This document shows positions 23,661 through 34,029 of a DNA stretch of 64,000 bases, piece after piece. The DNA comes from Culex pipiens pallens (taxonomy: Eukaryota > Arthropoda > Insecta > Diptera > Culicidae), in the NCBI RefSeq assembly GCF_016801865.2, contig NC_068937.1:118331225-118395224 (forward strand). The letters are read 5' to 3'. The position numbers and the translations under genes were made by a program. The stretch's first letter is position 1, and every line of letters begins with the position of its first letter. The notes under the pieces were generated by a model. The model did no database searches. It was not told the DNA's origin and worked only from the letters and a program-made list of their open reading frames with translations.

Positions 23661-24223
23661 GAACAATTAGAGGGATTCTCGGGGTCAACCTGCAGCGTCG
23701 ATGATGGGTCCAGCGGTGTTTTTTTTTTCTTCTCTCCTATACTTTAAACTGATTAGTTCCGTTGAACTTTGTAAGCATTGGGGAGTTGATAAAGGTAGAA
23801 CAACTACGCGATCAATAAAGTTATAAACTCAAGCTGTACTGCTGCTGCAGCAGGCATCGTGCCCAGGACTTGTGATGATAAACTAGTGCTGCCGTGGGCA
23901 GCAAAGGTTAACACTACTTGTTCTACACATGTGGTGTTATGCAACGAGCTGAAGGGAGAACTAATTCAAGTACTTTGAGCACAGTCTATGTTCTGAAAAA
24001 GCTGCATCACCGGTTGCAAATGACAAAATTAGCTATGCAAAGTTTTTTTTTCTCCTTGGACTCGAAAACTGCTCGGAGATTATTGAAGCATGATTAGAAC
24101 CGCCATTTTTTTTCAAGCAATAAGCAATGTTGCAAAATCAAAAATAAAATTGAATTAATATTCGTGTAATTGGGCTTGGTCAGCATAATTCGATCTTTGA
24201 ACGCTACTTGCTTACTAAGCTTA
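23661..24223. other. Unassigned sequence
   Basis: No gene, RNA gene or terminal repeat was recognised between the exon candidate and the foldback element that follows. Confidence 0.4.
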
Positions 24224-25777
24224 GAGCAGTTCTCTACGGAATCGGTCTTTTTTCTTTAATTTTAATTTTTGTATTTTTTAATCCGGCTGAAACTTTTTTG
24301 GTGCCTTCGGTATGCCCAAAGAAGCCATTTTGCATCATTAGTTTGTCCATATAATTTTCCATACAAATTTGGCAGCTGTCCATACAAAAATGATATGTGA
24401 AAATTCAAAAATCTGTATCTTTTGAAGGAATTTTTTGATCGATTTGGTGTCTTCGGCAAAGTTGTAGGTATGGATATGGACTACACTAAAAAAAATGATA
24501 CACGGTAAAAAAAATTGGTGATTTTTAATTTAACTTTTTGTCACTAAAACTTGATTTGCAAAAAAACACAATTTTTTTATTTTTTTTTTATTTTTTGATA
24601 TGTTTTAGAGGACATCAAATGCCAACTTTTCAGAAATTTTCAGAATGGGCAAAAAATCTTTGACCGAGTTATGACTTTTTGAATCAATACATATTTTTTC
24701 AAAAAATCGAAATATTGGTCGCAAAAATTTTTCAACTTCATTTTTCGATGTAAAATCGAATTTGCAATCAAAAAGTACCTTAGTGAATTTTTGATAAACT
24801 GCACCGTTTTCAAGTTATAACCATTTTTAGGTAACTTAGGTAAATGTTAGTCTTGACTTAAAAATTTTGAAAATATTTTTTTCGGAAAGATCGGAAAATT
24901 TCACAAATGTTTCATGTTTTAACATTGTAAATCGGATTTATAGTTGCTGAGATATCGACATTAGAAAATGGTGGGTTGTTTGGGTGAGACTTAGAAAACA
25001 TGAATTTTCCTGTTTTTTAACGTTTGCATGGCAATATCTCAGCAACTATGGGTCGTATCAACAAAGTTCAATAAAACAAAATATAGAGAATTTTCTCAGC
25101 ATTTCAAAAATATCAAAGGTGGGCAAACATGGGCACTAATTTAAAAAAAATGAAAAACTGCGACTATTTTCAAAAAAGTTACCTAAAAATGGATTTAACT
25201 TGAAAACGGTGCAGTTTATCAAAAATTCACTAAAGTACTTTTTGATTGCAAATTCGATTTTACATCAAAAAATGAAGTTGAAAAATTTTTGCGACCAATA
25301 TTTCGATTTTTTGAAAAAATCTGTATTGATTCGAAAAATCATAACTCGGTCAAAGATTTTTTGCCCATTCTGGGAATTTCTGAAAAGTTGGCATTTTATG
25401 TCCCCTAAAACATATCAAAAAATAAAAAAATTAAAAATAGTGTTTTTTTGCAAATCAAGTTTTAGTGACAAAAAGTTAAATTAAAAATCACCAATTTTTT
25501 TTTACCGTGTATCATTTTTTTTCAGTGTAGTCCATATTCATACCTACAACTTTGCCCAAGACACCAATCGATCAAAAAATTCCTTCAAAAGATACAGATT
25601 TTTGAATTTTCACATATCATTTTTGTATGGACAGCTGCCAAATTTGTATGGAAAATTATATGGACAAACTAATGATGCAAAATGGCTTCTTTGGGCATAC
25701 CGAAGGCACCAAAAAAGTTTCAGCCGGATTAAAAAATACAAAAAAAATCGAATGACCGAAATCTCAGAGAATTGCTC
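24224..25777. mobile_element. 1,554-bp foldback element, GAGCAATTC family, member 3
   Basis: Ends gagcagttctctacggaatcgg and the complement of gagcaattctctgagatttcgg; the flanking bases are ctta and cttt. Arms carry the same landmarks as member 2 in mirrored order: ggcagctgtccatacaaaaatg, then ggtgtcttcggcaaagttgtaggta, then gatacacgg. Members 2 and 3 are therefore closely related and fix the family boundaries. No coding capacity; ORFs at 24262, 25200 and 25602 are arm sequence. Confidence 0.8.
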
Positions 25778-26410
25778 CTTTTCAAAAAACACCAAGGAGG
25801 CATATAGCATAGCACTCGTTTGACTACATTGTCTTAACAATGTAAGTGATCTGAAATGGTTTTAATCGTGTTTCTTACTATTTTACATAAAAGTTTTCTT
25901 ATTTTTTAAAAATATATCTCACGCTACATATTCGCTCGTATAACAAAAAACTGGAAGGTTTATTAAATGTTTGAGTTGCAGTTGGTTTTCCCTTGAAAAT
26001 TATACTTTTTCAAATGAAGATATCTCGAGCTAAAAGAAAATCACCCCTGAGATTTTTTCAGCGTTTGTGGTGCTGGATCTTCTCTTTCAAATACAACCTG
26101 GCGCTTAAAATTTGGCTGGCGCATTTTCGAGATATTTAGGTTTTCAATTTGCATCATTTCTACTTTCCCAAAAATATTCCTGAAAAGTTAGATTTTCATA
26201 AACTCCCTAATCGTGAACCACCCTAATTTTCAACCATTTGCAACAACTCTTCTGAAGACACCAAAGCTCCAAAACTTCACCATTTTTCGGAAAATCTATT
26301 TTCCAGTTGGACGTTTCCTTCCTCGAATGAGTGGCTTAATAGACTTTTCAGCACTTTTTTGGGCGATTAAAAGTTGGCCATTTCATCACTCAACAGAACA
26401 GAAAAATTAG
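25778..26410. other. Unassigned repeat-like sequence
   Basis: Contains agatatctcgagctaaaag and gcattttcgagatatttagg, words related to each other by inversion, so a degraded palindromic repeat is possible. No gene seen. Confidence 0.35.
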
Positions 26411-27247
26411 CAGTAAGTGGGATTGTTGGCGTAGTTGAATTGAAATAGCTGTTGCTTGTACATCAGTTGCAGTTGATGTGATTTGATCATTACAGACTAA
26501 ATAAGCATTATTCAAACGTATGCAAATTAACTTCCCACTATAAATTATAACTTCCACTGGAAGGATGTACTTTTTAATCGTCAAAGAAATAACTAATAAC
26601 ATAATCGATAACTTATGACACTGTCGATTCTTGTTTCGCAATTAGCGAATGCTAATAATACGAGTGAGAAGCTTGTTGATCCATTCAAAGAATTCACCTG
26701 CGAGCTTCTTCGTTAATAGTATAATAGCGAGTTGATTACAAGTTGTTACTTGTCAGCAAAGAGAACAACGACTTTTATTTAACATGAGAGAAATAGAGAG
26801 CGTCAATTTCACTCTCCGTATAGCAAAAAGATCCTTTCGGATACGACCGTCGATCAATTCTCGCTTCGGAGAATGAGAGCGCTGAGAATGCTCCGTGAGA
26901 TTCTCATAAAATTGTTCGTTTCTCCATGCTGCCTGTGGAGACGCGCGGTACTTCGTGAGCTCGGCCACTTGGGGTTCGTGCCTTCGCGCTCGCCGCGCTC
27001 ACTCTCCGTTTGTTTACAAGCTCTCTTCTAGTGGATTCGTGCCCTGCTGCTGGCGCCAGCTGATCGATCTTCTCCTAGAAGTCACACGCGCGAAGTTCTT
27101 TTGTTGCGCTTTCGTTCGTTCTTTCTTTTCTCGCGACCTGACCTGACTTGGCCCGCGGTGTTGTTGTTGTTGCGCGTCGTATCAGCGTGCTCGGCTTAGT
27201 AGTTGCGCTCGGCTCAGTGTTGACGGCGACGCACTTCCTTGCCGTCG
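26411..27247 (+). promoter_or_regulatory. Upstream region of the 27.25 kb promoter
   Basis: GC content and pyrimidine-rich tracts rise towards 27247. The region holds agagag and ctctc words (26780-27040) of the kind bound by GAGA-type factors in insects; that interpretation is inference. Short ORFs at 26955 and 27075 are not protein-like. Confidence 0.35.
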
Positions 27248-27285
27248 TATAAAAGCCGTTTGCCCGGTGATGCTGGACTCCTATT
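27248..27285 (+). promoter_or_regulatory. TATA box and probable transcription start
   Basis: TATAAAAG lies at 27248-27255 within a GC-rich context, so the start would fall at about 27278-27282. The flank upstream is promoter-like and the downstream sequence is free of transposon signatures for several hundred bases and ends in a usable donor. A canonical insect initiator is not evident at the expected place; ttcaact at about 27298 is somewhat far. Confidence 0.5.
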
Positions 27286-27619
27286 TTCTCGCGGACTTTC
27301 AACTGGCGAGGATCACCGAGCGCGCGATCGCGTTTTTCTACCTTCTTTCTCCTCGTAACGTGACATTCCTTGTACTAATTAGGATAATTTGAGTGGCAAT
27401 CTGAGAAGGGATTAAAGTGTAACGGGGTTTGAAGGACTTTAAGAGTGATTTGGTGGAATAATCCTAAAAAGGACTTTCAGTGATATTTGTTGGTGAAAAA
27501 CTGTGATTACTTTGGAGAATAGTAGCGTGAAGAACTTAGTGCGTTGAAAAATATCAGTGGAAAAAGCCATTCAGAGCTATAAAAAACTGTAGTGTTGCAG
27601 TTCTGTGAGAAACATAACG
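27280..27619 (+). other. Probable 5' non-coding exon
   Basis: This is the segment from the inferred start to ..ATAACG|GTACGTGC (donor GT at 27620-27621). It is purine-rich with repeated gtgaaaaa and gtg words, has no long open frame, and looks like insect 5' leader sequence. The likely acceptor partner is at 30239, making an intron of about 2.6 kb that holds a Harbinger-like MITE and two small hairpins. Confidence 0.45.
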
Positions 27620-27964
27620 GTACGTGCGGGAAATCCCAGTTTGGAATTGTTAATCAGAACGAAAACAGGTGAACTCATTTGGGAAACGGCTACCGGTTGT
27701 CGTGAGAGGCAAAAAAGTTGTGTTTTTCTCACGGGAAATGTGTTTCAGTTGTCATAAAACAAGTGATTGTTCAATTGATCAGACGCTTTAAAGTATGCTT
27801 AATGAAGTGGAAAGTTTCTTAATTAGAAAATTGGCATGAACAAAATTAAAAATATTTAAAAATTCAAAATTGGTTTTGGATTTTTTCTTTAAAATTGTAT
27901 ATTTTCTTCCCACATGCTTCTTTCAAACCCAAAAAAAAGTGTGTGTGTATTTAAATTTTAATTA

Positions 27965-28427
27965 GGCCGTTGTAATTTTTCAAAGTTTATGTCGCCCCCC
28001 CCCCCCCTTTCTTCAAAATCGGTCTGATAAATTACAAGGCAAAATTTTTTTTCCAAAAATCTTAAAAAAAATCCATGAAAATAGAAGTCTAATAAACTGA
28101 AAACAATCTGAAATGCATTTTTCTGCATTGATAATCATATTCAGCATTTTTGGGCTTGTTCATGAAATTCCTATTTACAGCAACGCAAAAAATTTATTTT
28201 TCGCAAAAAATTAAATTTTCGTCAATACTTAGATATTTTGGAAACAAATGATGGCAAAACAACTGAACAGGTGTATAATGCATTTTAAAACACTTTTTTC
28301 ATTAAAATTTTGAAACCATGGCTCGTAATTTCAATTTTTATACTTTTTTTTTATTTTTTTGACCCCCCCCCCTTCGACTTTGATCAGAGTCGAGGGACAT
28401 AAACTTCAAAAAATATTTGCAACGGCC
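27965..28427. mobile_element. 463-bp MITE, PIF/Harbinger-like (family H), copy 1
   Basis: TIRs ggccgttgtaa.ttttcaaagtttatgtc and ggccgttgcaaatattttttgaagtttatgtc are flanked by the 3-bp duplication TTA (27962-27964 and 28428-28430). A 3-bp TWA duplication with GG-starting TIRs is the hallmark of PIF/Harbinger. Long C runs lie just inside both ends (about 27994 and 28363). Relatives are a fragment at about 28459-28560 and a 96-bp version at 38899-38994. Confidence 0.7.
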
Positions 28428-29395
28428 TTAAATTAAAAAAAGGCCTTAAATTAAAAAAAGGCCGATGCAAATATTTGAAAAAATCAAGGGATGGCCAAGG
28501 GGGAGGGAGAAAAAAAAAACAAAAAAGAAGTGATTTCAAGCCATGGTTTTAAATTCAAGTGAAAAATGTGTCATATAATGCCTTGAACTCTTGTACAGTT
28601 TTCGGGTTAGTTTTCAAAAGGTCCTAAGCGCCAGTTGTAAACAAAGCCGTTTTTCAATCGGTTCTCGGTTTATTTAAGAATTATCTTCTTTTAAATGCTC
28701 GTTCTTTTAATGCTCTTTTTGCAAAGACAATGAAAATTTGCATAATTTCAAAGAAAAAAAAAAAACAAATAAGTGTCGGAGGTCGCGATTGCTGTTATGT
28801 CGTATTGCAAAATAACCAGAGAGTTGTAATTCTAAGCTTTGATTTATTTTCTTTAAAAAAAAACAAACTCATTGCGATAGTGTACATTGACAATCAAAAA
28901 TATATATTTTTCATTCATGCTTAGAGTGATTATTAATTTGTTATTTGTTGTTTTATTGGTCACGTTGGTTAACACAGAAAAATCCACATTAAATTGTTTG
29001 CAGTAGATTGCACGTGTCTTATCATTATTAAAAAAATAGTTGCTGAAAAAAATATTGTTTTGACTATCTGGTCCGAGCCAATATTGGGAAATGGGGAAGT
29101 GCGTTTGTAAAGAAAAATATTTAATGTTTTCCATATTTTTTTGAAGGGAAAATTACATTATTTTAAATTAATCTTATAAGCTTTTTGGTTGTAGTGTGCA
29201 TACTTTTTGACTTATTACCTTTAATATATAAGTGAGTTACATAATTAACATTTATTTATCTGCAAAGTATAATAACTCTACAATTTTTCGCAATTTGTTG
29301 ACTGCCCTTAATAAAAAAAGGTTTTTCTTGTGTAATACCGTTTTCTTCTTAGAAAGTCTACTGTTTGTTTGCTGAAATAAACAGATCGATGCCTC
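28428..29395. other. Intronic AT-rich sequence with a family H fragment
   Basis: Starts with a duplicated ccttaaattaaaaaaagg and then a fragment of MITE H (ggccgatgcaaatatttgaaaaaa at about 28459). The rest shows no gene. ORFs at 28730 and 28853 are low-complexity. Confidence 0.45.
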
Positions 29396-29457
29396 TGTGC
29401 TCTCTCCTGTAACTATGTACATAGGAACCCCAGCAAGTTTAGTACAAGAGGCATCGA
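29396..29457. repeat. Small hairpin repeat S, copy 1
   Basis: Begins tcgatgcctctgtgctctct and ends aagaggcatcga. Compared with copy 2 at 30067 the right arm has lost about nine bases (agagcacag). Between the arms both copies share aggaa.cc.agcaag.ttagtac. Confidence 0.55.
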
Positions 29458-30066
29458 CACGTTAATAGTTTTGATTAAATCTAGTTATATGTTTTTTTCA
29501 GTATTGCATATCAAGCACTTTGACATTTAAAATTTGAAATTTGTTTTTATACTCAAATTTTCGTTTCGTCATCGGAAAAAAGCCTCGTTTCGCCTCGCAT
29601 GTCTTCAAAATTAATGAATAAATAAATTCTTTCCTAAAATTTAATTGATAAAAAAAAAGATTTAGTGTTAGAATGGGTTTAACATTTGAATACAGCTTAT
29701 CGCGTTTATTAACGGATTTCTGTAAAAAGTCCACTCACGTATTATGCAACTTCTTGTCGTAAAGTACATCCCACTTGCCGGTTGCAGTGAAGCGTCCAAC
29801 TACGGTAACAGAAAGAAGATGAGGAGCGTTTATATAATCCCATGTAGTACCTTTACCTACTCCGAAGTCTCTTACCAGAACCGTACGAGAGTATTGACAA
29901 ATTACCCGCTCCGTGATGACACTTAACACCAGCATCACCAGCGGTGTCTAATTGAGTTTGGTGGATCTCACAAATTCGGTTGATTAACTATTCAAGATTT
30001 GCCTTTTTTAATATCAGTAGCACTTCCGTTGTTCTAAGTTTGAAAGAGAATATTCGATTTTTACAA
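29458..30066. other. Unassigned intronic sequence
   Basis: No terminal repeats or exon signals were recognised between the two S hairpins. Confidence 0.4.
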
Positions 30067-30152
30067 CATATCGATGCCTCTGTGCTCTCTTATGCTAACT
30101 AGATAGGAAAACCAGCAAGCTTAGTACAAGAGAGCACAGAGGCATCGATATG
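30067..30152. repeat. Small hairpin repeat S, copy 2 with 25-bp arms
   Basis: The arms, catatcgatgcctctgtgct plus a few bases and their complement, can pair almost perfectly around a loop of about 35 nt. It lies in the inferred intron, in the same orientation as copy 1. It is a micro-MITE by appearance; a small-RNA hairpin is possible but unproven. Confidence 0.6.
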
Positions 30153-30239
30153 GTATCTGCTTTTGAATAATTTTGAGTGTTTTTTTTTCATTTGTATATT
30201 TGTTTTCTTAACAATTTTTTTTTCTTTTCTCGATTTCAG

Positions 30240-30417
30240 GAATAACCAAATTTGCAGTATTCAGAATGGCAGCGGCTAAAGTGTCTGCGCAATAGAAAAA
30301 TACAAAACGTTGACAGCTTAGGTAGAATATAAACTTTCTTGTGGTGTGGTTAGGATTTTGGAGGCCCGTCAGCCATGACGACCACACCGGTTTTCCCGAT
30401 GGATGCTGGCCAAAAGC
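30240..30417 (+). other. Second exon carrying the probable start codon
   Basis: A strong pyrimidine tract and acceptor (tttcttttctcgatttcag) end at 30239, and a strong donor gtaagttg begins at 30418. The exon is 178 nt. It contains a short upstream ATG frame of nine codons (30266) before the candidate start at 30375. Confidence 0.5.
30375..30417 (+). CDS. Candidate first coding exon of an unidentified gene
   Basis: ATG at 30375 opens the reading MTTTPVFPMDAGQK and the exon ends after the first base of the next codon, at the consensus donor GTAAGTTG (30418). The ATG in agccATG is acceptable insect start context. The downstream exons were not found in the window, so the product is unknown. Arguments for it being real are the paired strong splice sites, the upstream TATA promoter with a non-coding exon, and the lack of transposon similarity across the exon. 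The alternative is that the exon is wholly 5' untranslated. Confidence 0.4.
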
Positions 30418-31190
30418 GTAAGTTGACCTTGGTTGGTTTGTTAGTGTTATTATTTGGTGAACGTGACAGCTCGATCTACAATCTATTTTGAGCTGCGTAA
30501 TTACGTTTGAAGTTTTGCAATTCAAAAAGGGCGTATGCAAATCCTTAAACTCTGAAACTGTTCAAGTTCAGCCCCGAACCTGTACTTAGCGTCACACACA
30601 CACAAACACGTGTGAACCGCAACTCGGAAGCCCCCAACGGATGATACGCAAAAACGTTCATTGACGTACTGGTAATAACCTAGCCTGGAGCGGCCGGCAA
30701 AGGGCTCTGACCAATTAACCACGGGCGAAACCACGTGAATGATAATCTCTGATTGAACGCTATCGAACCGCAGCGATTGATAGAACAGATCACCGCACCG
30801 GAAACCGGTTTGAACTCAATAATGTGTACGACCCAGTTTAATCGAAGGAACGTCAATTACTGTAGTTCTGGGTTGATCGGAAGTCCACATGCTGGTGATT
30901 GGAGACGATACGCATACGTGGAATAGCTCTAAAGCAGCGGCCTACTTGATTTAAATGCCAGGGGGTACCAGCCGAGAAGAAGGTTGAGAATCGCTGCTCT
31001 AAAGGGTTATTTTGGTTCTTTGATCACGAATATGAGGTCCAGTTTGCGATGTCTAGTGACGGAGGGGCAGTAAGCCTTTTTCATTTTTGAACAACAGAAA
31101 AAATGTGTGTTTTTCAATAAATTGGTGATGGTTTCGAAACTTGGTGTTAAAGGGACTTTTTGTTCAATTACATTCGAATGTATGTCCTAC
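30418..31190. other. Intron-like sequence after the coding exon
   Basis: GC-moderate with no terminal repeats and no further exon recognised. The short ORFs on - at 30208 and 30522 run antisense to or across the exon and are not supported. Confidence 0.4.
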
Positions 31191-31194
31191 AAAG

Positions 31195-31360
31195 AAAAAA
31201 AAATGCTGGTAATATTCATCAGGAAATGGTCACAGATTTTGTGTGGAAAAAAATGTGTAATATTACATCGGGAAATGATGAATATTCATCAGTTTTTGAT
31301 GAATATTCATCGGGTTCACATTTTTACACATTTTTATGTAATATTACTCAAAAATATGGA
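31195..31360. repeat. Palindrome-rich segment with gatgaatattcatc x2
   Basis: The 14-bp self-complementary word gatgaatattcatc occurs twice within 40 bp (about 31277 and 31301). It is surrounded by inverted gtgtaatattac and gtaatattac words, so the segment can fold into a multi-stem structure. Probably a MITE remnant. Confidence 0.4.
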
Positions 31361-31608
31361 ATATTCAACCTACCAAACTTTCAACCTTCCAAAATTCAAC
31401 TTTTTTTGCTGTGTACGCAATGTCACTGAACAATGCGTAAATAAGAAATAAATAGTGTGATCGGACGTCAGCAAGCAGCTTTTCAATAAAAAGTTTTGAA
31501 AGTAATTTGTTTGTTCGGTGAGAATCGGCAAATTTTATAAAAATAGAACCAGATCGTTAACCTGGCGAAGGAACGTTCCTCTATCATGCTACAAACACTG
31601 CTTATTAA

Positions 31609-31826
31609 CCCCTTCCCGCCCAGAGCAAAATCGAGATTTTTTACGTTTTTCAACATTATTCGTAACTGGATCGACCAAATTGGATGAAATTATATTGGTT
31701 ATAAGCTAACATTCTATATAAACTAACGCAGGTTGAACGAGGTTGAAAAAATGTATGGTTGCAGAGAAATTGAGTTTTGAAGGCAAAAATTAGTGGTGCT
31801 CTGGAGTAACCATGGGCGTTAGAGGG
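31609..31826. mobile_element. 218-bp piggyBac-like MITE with TTAA duplication
   Basis: TTAA flanks both sides (31605-31608 and 31827-31830). The ends are CCCCTTCCCGCCC and the complement of CCCTCTAACGCCC. CCC-starting ends within TTAA sites are typical of piggyBac. It is non-coding. Confidence 0.6.
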
Positions 31827-31951
31827 TTAAATGTTCCGGACAGTTATGTAACTACTTTTTACTATTAACTATATCCAATTTGCATTAAAGACTCACTCTG
31901 AACTCCCTGGTTGATTATTCGTACAATTTAACAAGATTTTCCTACGATTAC

Positions 31952-32198
31952 GTCCCGCCCGTGTGGATCAATCGGACCGCGCACTGGACTCACAATCCAG
32001 AGGTCGCCGGTTCGAATCCCGCGGCGGGCGCTCTAAAATCATTTGTGTAAAAATGGGTATTCGGCGCCGTCCCTCCGTGCCATACTTCCATACACTTAGG
32101 AGCCCAGGGCGGCGAAGTTCCTTGTAGATAAAAAGGAAGACACTAGTAGTTGGTACTAGCAATGGTGGCCGACAGCTATAAAGTCAACTTCGTCGTTG
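31952..32198 (+). mobile_element. tRNA-Val-like SINE, family V, copy 2 (intact, with TSD)
   Basis: A 247-bp insertion between direct repeats cctacgattac (31941-31951 and 32199-32209). The head resembles a tRNA: A-box-like tggatcaatcgg, anticodon arm with loop ctcacaa (anticodon CAC, valine), and a perfect B box ggttcgaatcc. The body has ttaggagcccagggcggcgaag, and the 3' end is gctataaagtcaacttcgt. There is no intact cloverleaf beyond this, so it is a SINE and not a tRNA gene. It is the youngest-looking family V copy here. Confidence 0.85.
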
Positions 32199-32209
32199 CC
32201 TACGATTAC

Positions 32210-32725
32210 TGGGTCGTTTCCGCAATTCTGTGCAGATTTGCGTCATTCAAAAACAGGTTGGAGCTCGCACGGTTACAAATTTAAGCACTTTTGGTGAGAT
32301 TTATTTGCACTCAGAGGCCATTGTCCTCAGGTGACAGTTTTACACTTGAATACGTCAAGCCAAGGCAGATAAAAGTGTTTACCTTATAACAAAGCTAAAA
32401 CAATAACTTTTTGAAAATTGTTTTTAGGACAATACTTCAGAAGATGAACAAAAAATCATAGCAATATTTGCATACACTGACAAAAATCAATTATCAAAAC
32501 GGTGAACAAGTGATCAAAAAATTGGGAACCAAGAACAAATCTTATTGAGTTTATGGTATGCTTATAAAACAACGTACCATGAAATGGAATGGATTTGCTC
32601 TAAAAAAATCTAATCAAATTTTATTCGCTCTACAGCATTGCTTTGGCGTTCTCGATTGCGTGATTTCTACTCGAAACTAGGTTTTCGAAGGCTTGATTGT
32701 TGAGGAAATTGCAAACCTCTTTTCA
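32210..32725. other. Unassigned sequence
   Basis: No gene or clear repeat ends. A gtgaacaagtgatcaaaaaattgggaacc word near 32502 resembles, at low similarity, the palindromic MITE at 40835. Confidence 0.35.
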
Positions 32726-33015
32726 CACCTAAGCTTCCATCCACCCCGGGATTCGAACTGACGACCTTTTGATTGTTAGTCCAACAGCCTACCAGCGACT
32801 CCACCGAGGCAGAACCCAGGGAGATGACTTCTACACCTGGATTGAGCAGACGGTCTAACCTCTAGGTTAGACCGGGGCCAACATTTACTTCCCCGTCCGA
32901 CGGAAGGCGTGATCAGACAAATTTCGTCTAGAAAAATGCCACCGGGACCTTCTGGGATCGAATCCAAGCCGATTGGGTGAGTGGCAACCACGCTTACCCC
33001 TATACCACGGGTACC
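32726..33015 (-). mobile_element. SINE-like element with two tRNA-like units in tandem
   Basis: Read on the minus strand, the first tRNA-like unit has ggtataggggtaagcg followed by a B-box-like ggattcgatccc. About 190 nt later comes a second unit with tcggtggagtcgctggtaggct, an anticodon arm around ttgga-ctaacaa (anticodon AAC) and a B box agttcgaatcc. Dimeric tRNA-headed SINEs (Twin) have been described in Culex; the spacer here is longer than I recall for that family, so identity is not claimed. Target duplications were not resolved. Confidence 0.55.
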
Positions 33016-33787
33016 AAATTAGTGAACGCTCGTCCACGATAAAAAAAAATGTAAGCTGGCCATTTTTTTTTTGGTTAAATTCTGAAGATACTAAGATGAT
33101 TGTGATAAAAATCTTGTTGCATCAGACTCTTAATAAGAGTCTGTATTACAGCGCTAATAAATTATTATTAAAATATTTAAATATCTAAAACAAAATGAGA
33201 CGATTTCATCTATGCTGACTGAGGATTTATACACGAGCTGTGTTAAATTAAACCTTCTTCTGTTATTGTCAAAAAAGTGAATCTAAGCTGGCTGAGAAGT
33301 TGATTAAATGTAGGTCCAAAATTTTCTTGATAACGTGGGAGTTTCCGATTTTCTATGAATCATATTTGCGCTAAATTTTAAGGCACATTCATGCAAACAA
33401 GAGCCAACCACGGATCCAAATTTAAACATGTGATTTATTCATACGCATGGGTGGATGTCCACACCGTTGGTGATAGTTTCTTAATTTAATCAATCTCTTG
33501 CTCGCCTTCGACAGACCATACTAACTGATCAATGAAACAGCTTTATTTGAAAGCAAATTTCACATCGTACCTTTTGATTGACCTTCGGTCAGAATGATAT
33601 GTTAACTTAAGACACAAAAATATGAAAATAAATTCCCAAAAAATAGTAAGTTATAAGTTTAAGGCAATTAAATGTATCAATTCTGAAATATGCCAAGATT
33701 ATTTAAAATTGAAAAAGCAATAGGAAACAGATTGAAATCTTTTTCAGAAATTTCCAATTTAATATCAATTTTTGATCCACCTTCCTG
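33016..33787. other. Unassigned AT-rich sequence
   Basis: No exon signals or terminal repeats seen. Confidence 0.4.
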
Positions 33788-33986
33788 CTGAAAATATGCA
33801 CATCCTTGAGCACACGCGGGAGGCTCTCCCACGTGAGCGGGGTTGGCCTGGCCGGGGGCCATGCGCCTCCCCCTTGCTGATTGTACACGGCTTGCGTCGG
33901 CTGATTGTGCTGCTGCGGCCGGCCGGTACAGTCCACACCCTTGTCAAAGATCGGCCGGGGGTGCTCTATGTTTATCTTGCGATTAC
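33788..33986 (-). CDS. Possible GC-rich coding exon (unrecognised)
   Basis: A sharply bounded GC-rich island in AT-rich DNA. The minus frame read through HPRPIFDKGVDCTG, then PQQHNQPTQAVYNQQGGGAW, then LPRVLKDVHIFSRK is open, with mostly G or C at third codon positions, as in mosquito genes. The protein side is proline/glutamine-rich without a domain I recognise. Splice sites are weak: ccccctcag at about 34010 is a fair acceptor but puts a stop in this frame, and the downstream boundary is only AAG|GTGGAT. The plus strand is also open here, so coding status is uncertain. It may be a pseudo-exon. Confidence 0.3.
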
Positions 33987-34029
33987 TCGTTTCAGCTTAG
34001 CATTCTCGCTGAGGGGGCAATAAAAGTGA

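Noticed and set aside
31952..32030. A functional tRNA-Val(CAC) gene
   Set aside because: The T-arm and acceptor stem do not pair cleanly, the sequence continues into a SINE body, and the whole 247 bp is bounded by an 11-bp target duplication.
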